From Scatosoma sp045652965 (lineage in GTDB: Bacteria > Bacillota > Clostridia > Christensenellales > Borkfalkiaceae): a stretch of 6,377 nt of DNA. Shown piece after piece: positions 5,146 to 6,377 of the stretch; the first letter of the stretch is position 1, and each line of letters starts with the position of its first letter. The notes under the pieces were generated by a model that was not told where the DNA came from, searched no databases, and saw only the letters and a program-made list of their open reading frames with translations. The DNA is taken from the NCBI GenBank assembly GCA_045652965.1, contig JAZOLI010000064.1, positions 1-6,377 on the forward strand, in the 5' to 3' direction. A program made the translations under genes and the position numbers.

Positions 5146-5186
5146 TAGTATGCGCTTTTTGTTCGCTTTTGATGACGGCTTTCTTG

Positions 5187-5226
5187 CAAAAATTAAAGCT
5201 CCTGAGCGTTTTCGCTCAGGAGCTTT
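5187..5226 (-). terminator. Intrinsic terminator of pckG
   Basis: AAAGCTCCTGAGCG and CGCTCAGGAGCTTT make a perfect 14-bp stem with a 4-nt loop (5195-5226). On the - strand the stem is followed by AATTTTTG. It begins 17 nt past the pckG stop codon and separates pckG from the amino-sugar operon. Confidence 0.92.
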
Positions 5227-5243
5227 CTTTATTTCGCTTTTAA

Positions 5244-6377
5244 TTATTTCGCGCAGTTTGCTTTCAAGATTGCAAGGTTATCCATGATTTCTTTAGGCAT
5301 CTTGTCGCCGAAGTTTTCCGCATAATAGGTGGTGATTTCTTCCGCTTCCGCTGCCCAACGCTTTTTGTCAACTTCGAGAAGTTTGTCAAGCGTTGCCGCG
5401 TCGATATCGCAATTTTCAATGTTGATATCTTTTGCGTAAGGAAGGTAACCGATCGCCGTTTCTTGCGCTTCCACTTTGTTATCGCAACGATCCAAGATCC
5501 AATCAAGAACGCGCATGTTGTCGCCGAAACCAGGCCACATGAAGTTGCCGTTTTCGTCTTGACGGAACCAGTTTACGTTGAAGATCTTGGGTTGTTTGCT
5601 TTCTTCCACTTTCGCACCCATGTTGATCCAATGTTGGAAATATTGATCAACCGAGTAGCCCATGAAAGGTTTCATTGCCATGGGGTCGTGACGAAGTACG
5701 CCAACTGCACCCGTCGCCGCTGCCGTCGTTTCCGAAGACATGATCGTGCCTACGAACGTACCATGGTTCCAATCGCGGGATTGATATACGAGCGGAGTCG
5801 TCGTTGCTCTTCTACCACCGAAGATAATTGCGGAAAGGGGTACACCCGCTTTCGAATTGAATTCAGGGGAGATGCAAGGGCAGTTTTCTGCAGGTGCGGT
5901 GAAACGGGAGTTGGGGTGCGCCGCATTGCGTCCGCAATCGGGCGTCCAAGGCTTACCCGTCCAATCAATCAAGTTTGCAGGAGCTTCCTTGGTCAATTTT
6001 TCCCACCAAACGGTGTTGTCAGCAGGGTTGAGCGCAACGTTCGTGAAGATCGTGCCTTTCTTGGTTGCTGCAAGCGCGTTGGGGTTGGATTTTTCGTTCG
6101 TGCCGGGAGCTACGCCGAAGAAGCCGTTTTCGGGGTTGCAAGCCCAAAGTCTGCCGTCTTCGCCAACTCTGATCCAAGCGATATCGTCGCCTACGCATTG
6201 TACTTCATAGCCTGCGTCAAGATATTGCTTGGGAGGAATGAGCATTGCAAGGTTGGTCTTACCGCAAGCGGAGGGGAATGCCGCCGCTACGTATTTAATT
6301 TCTTTATCTTGGGGACGTTTTACGCCAAGGATAAGCATGTGTTCAGCCATCCAGCCTTCTTTCTTACCAAGGTTGGT
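5244..6377 (-). CDS. pckG: GTP-dependent phosphoenolpyruvate carboxykinase (partial, 5' end outside window)
   Basis: Interconverts oxaloacetate plus GTP and phosphoenolpyruvate plus CO2 plus GDP in the cytoplasm, for gluconeogenesis or, in many anaerobes, CO2 fixation. The last 377 residues are visible, and the frame runs off the right edge without a stop, so the Met at 6350 is internal. Motifs, numbered from the first visible codon: the P-loop FPSACGKTN (34-42) with the reactive Cys typical of the GTP class, GDDIAW (63-68), NPENGFFGVAPG (81-92), GKPWTPDC (141-148), NSRFTAP (156-162) and FGGRR (186-190). Phe271, Phe279 and Phe284, in NWFRQDENGNFMWPGF, have the same 8- and 5-residue spacing as the guanine-contacting Phe residues of the human enzyme (recalled as 517, 525, 530). 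This marks the GTP form (EC 4.1.1.32) rather than the ATP form. A usual length near 600 means over a third is missing. Confidence 0.96.
   Translation of the reverse strand, partial: TNLGKKEGWMAEHMLILGVKRPQDKEIKYVAAAFPSACGKTNLAMLIPPKQYLDAGYEVQCVGDDIAWIRVGEDGRLWACNPENGFFGVAPGTNEKSNPNALAATKKGTIFTNVALNPADNTVWWEKLTKEAPANLIDWTGKPWTPDCGRNAAHPNSRFTAPAENCPCISPEFNSKAGVPLSAIIFGGRRATTTPLVYQSRDWNHGTFVGTIMSSETTAAATGAVGVLRHDPMAMKPFMGYSVDQYFQHWINMGAKVEESKQPKIFNVNWFRQDENGNFMWPGFGDNMRVLDWILDRCDNKVEAQETAIGYLPYAKDINIENCDIDAATLDKLLEVDKKRWAAEAEEITTYYAENFGDKMPKEIMDNLAILKANCAK

Overview
The window looks like a chromosomal piece from a Gram-positive, Bacillota/Clostridia-like bacterium. The evidence is the strong AGGAG-type ribosome binding sites, the sigma-70 style promoters with 17-bp spacers, hairpin-plus-T-tract terminators, a lipoprotein signal peptide, the rplM-rpsI operon and a Tn4451/TnpX-like large serine recombinase. 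No species can be named from the sequence alone.

Left edge (1-831): the C-terminal part of a large serine recombinase runs on the + strand and is cut by the window edge. It converges on rpsI. The 112-bp gap between them holds two hairpins that would terminate the ribosomal protein transcript, and it may hold the end of an integrated element. Every other gene is on the - strand.

Ribosomal block (832-about 1970): rplM (uL13) then rpsI (uS9) form a two-gene operon. A near-consensus promoter lies about 140 nt upstream of rplM, with a structured 5' leader after it. Upstream of the promoter is a run of T-tracts (A-tracts in the gene sense) spaced about one helical turn apart.

Cassette (1971-3079): an unrecognised AT-rich lipoprotein gene has its own promoter and a GTG start. 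It is bracketed by two identical 49-bp direct repeats, each containing an intrinsic terminator. One repeat serves the lipoprotein gene and the other abuts the glmM stop codon.

Amino-sugar operon (3080-about 5145): a stand-alone left-handed beta-helix acetyltransferase resembling the C-terminal half of GlmU is followed 4 nt later by glmM (phosphoglucosamine mutase). Together they would take glucosamine-6-P to N-acetylglucosamine-1-P on the way to UDP-GlcNAc and peptidoglycan; the uridylyltransferase is not in the window.

Right edge (5187-6377): the C-terminal 377 residues of a GTP-dependent PEP carboxykinase, followed by a 14-bp stem terminator.

Most of the window is housekeeping. The points most worth a second look are the repeat-flanked lipoprotein cassette, the recombinase beside rpsI, the split GlmU-like arrangement, and the regulatory region upstream of rplM.
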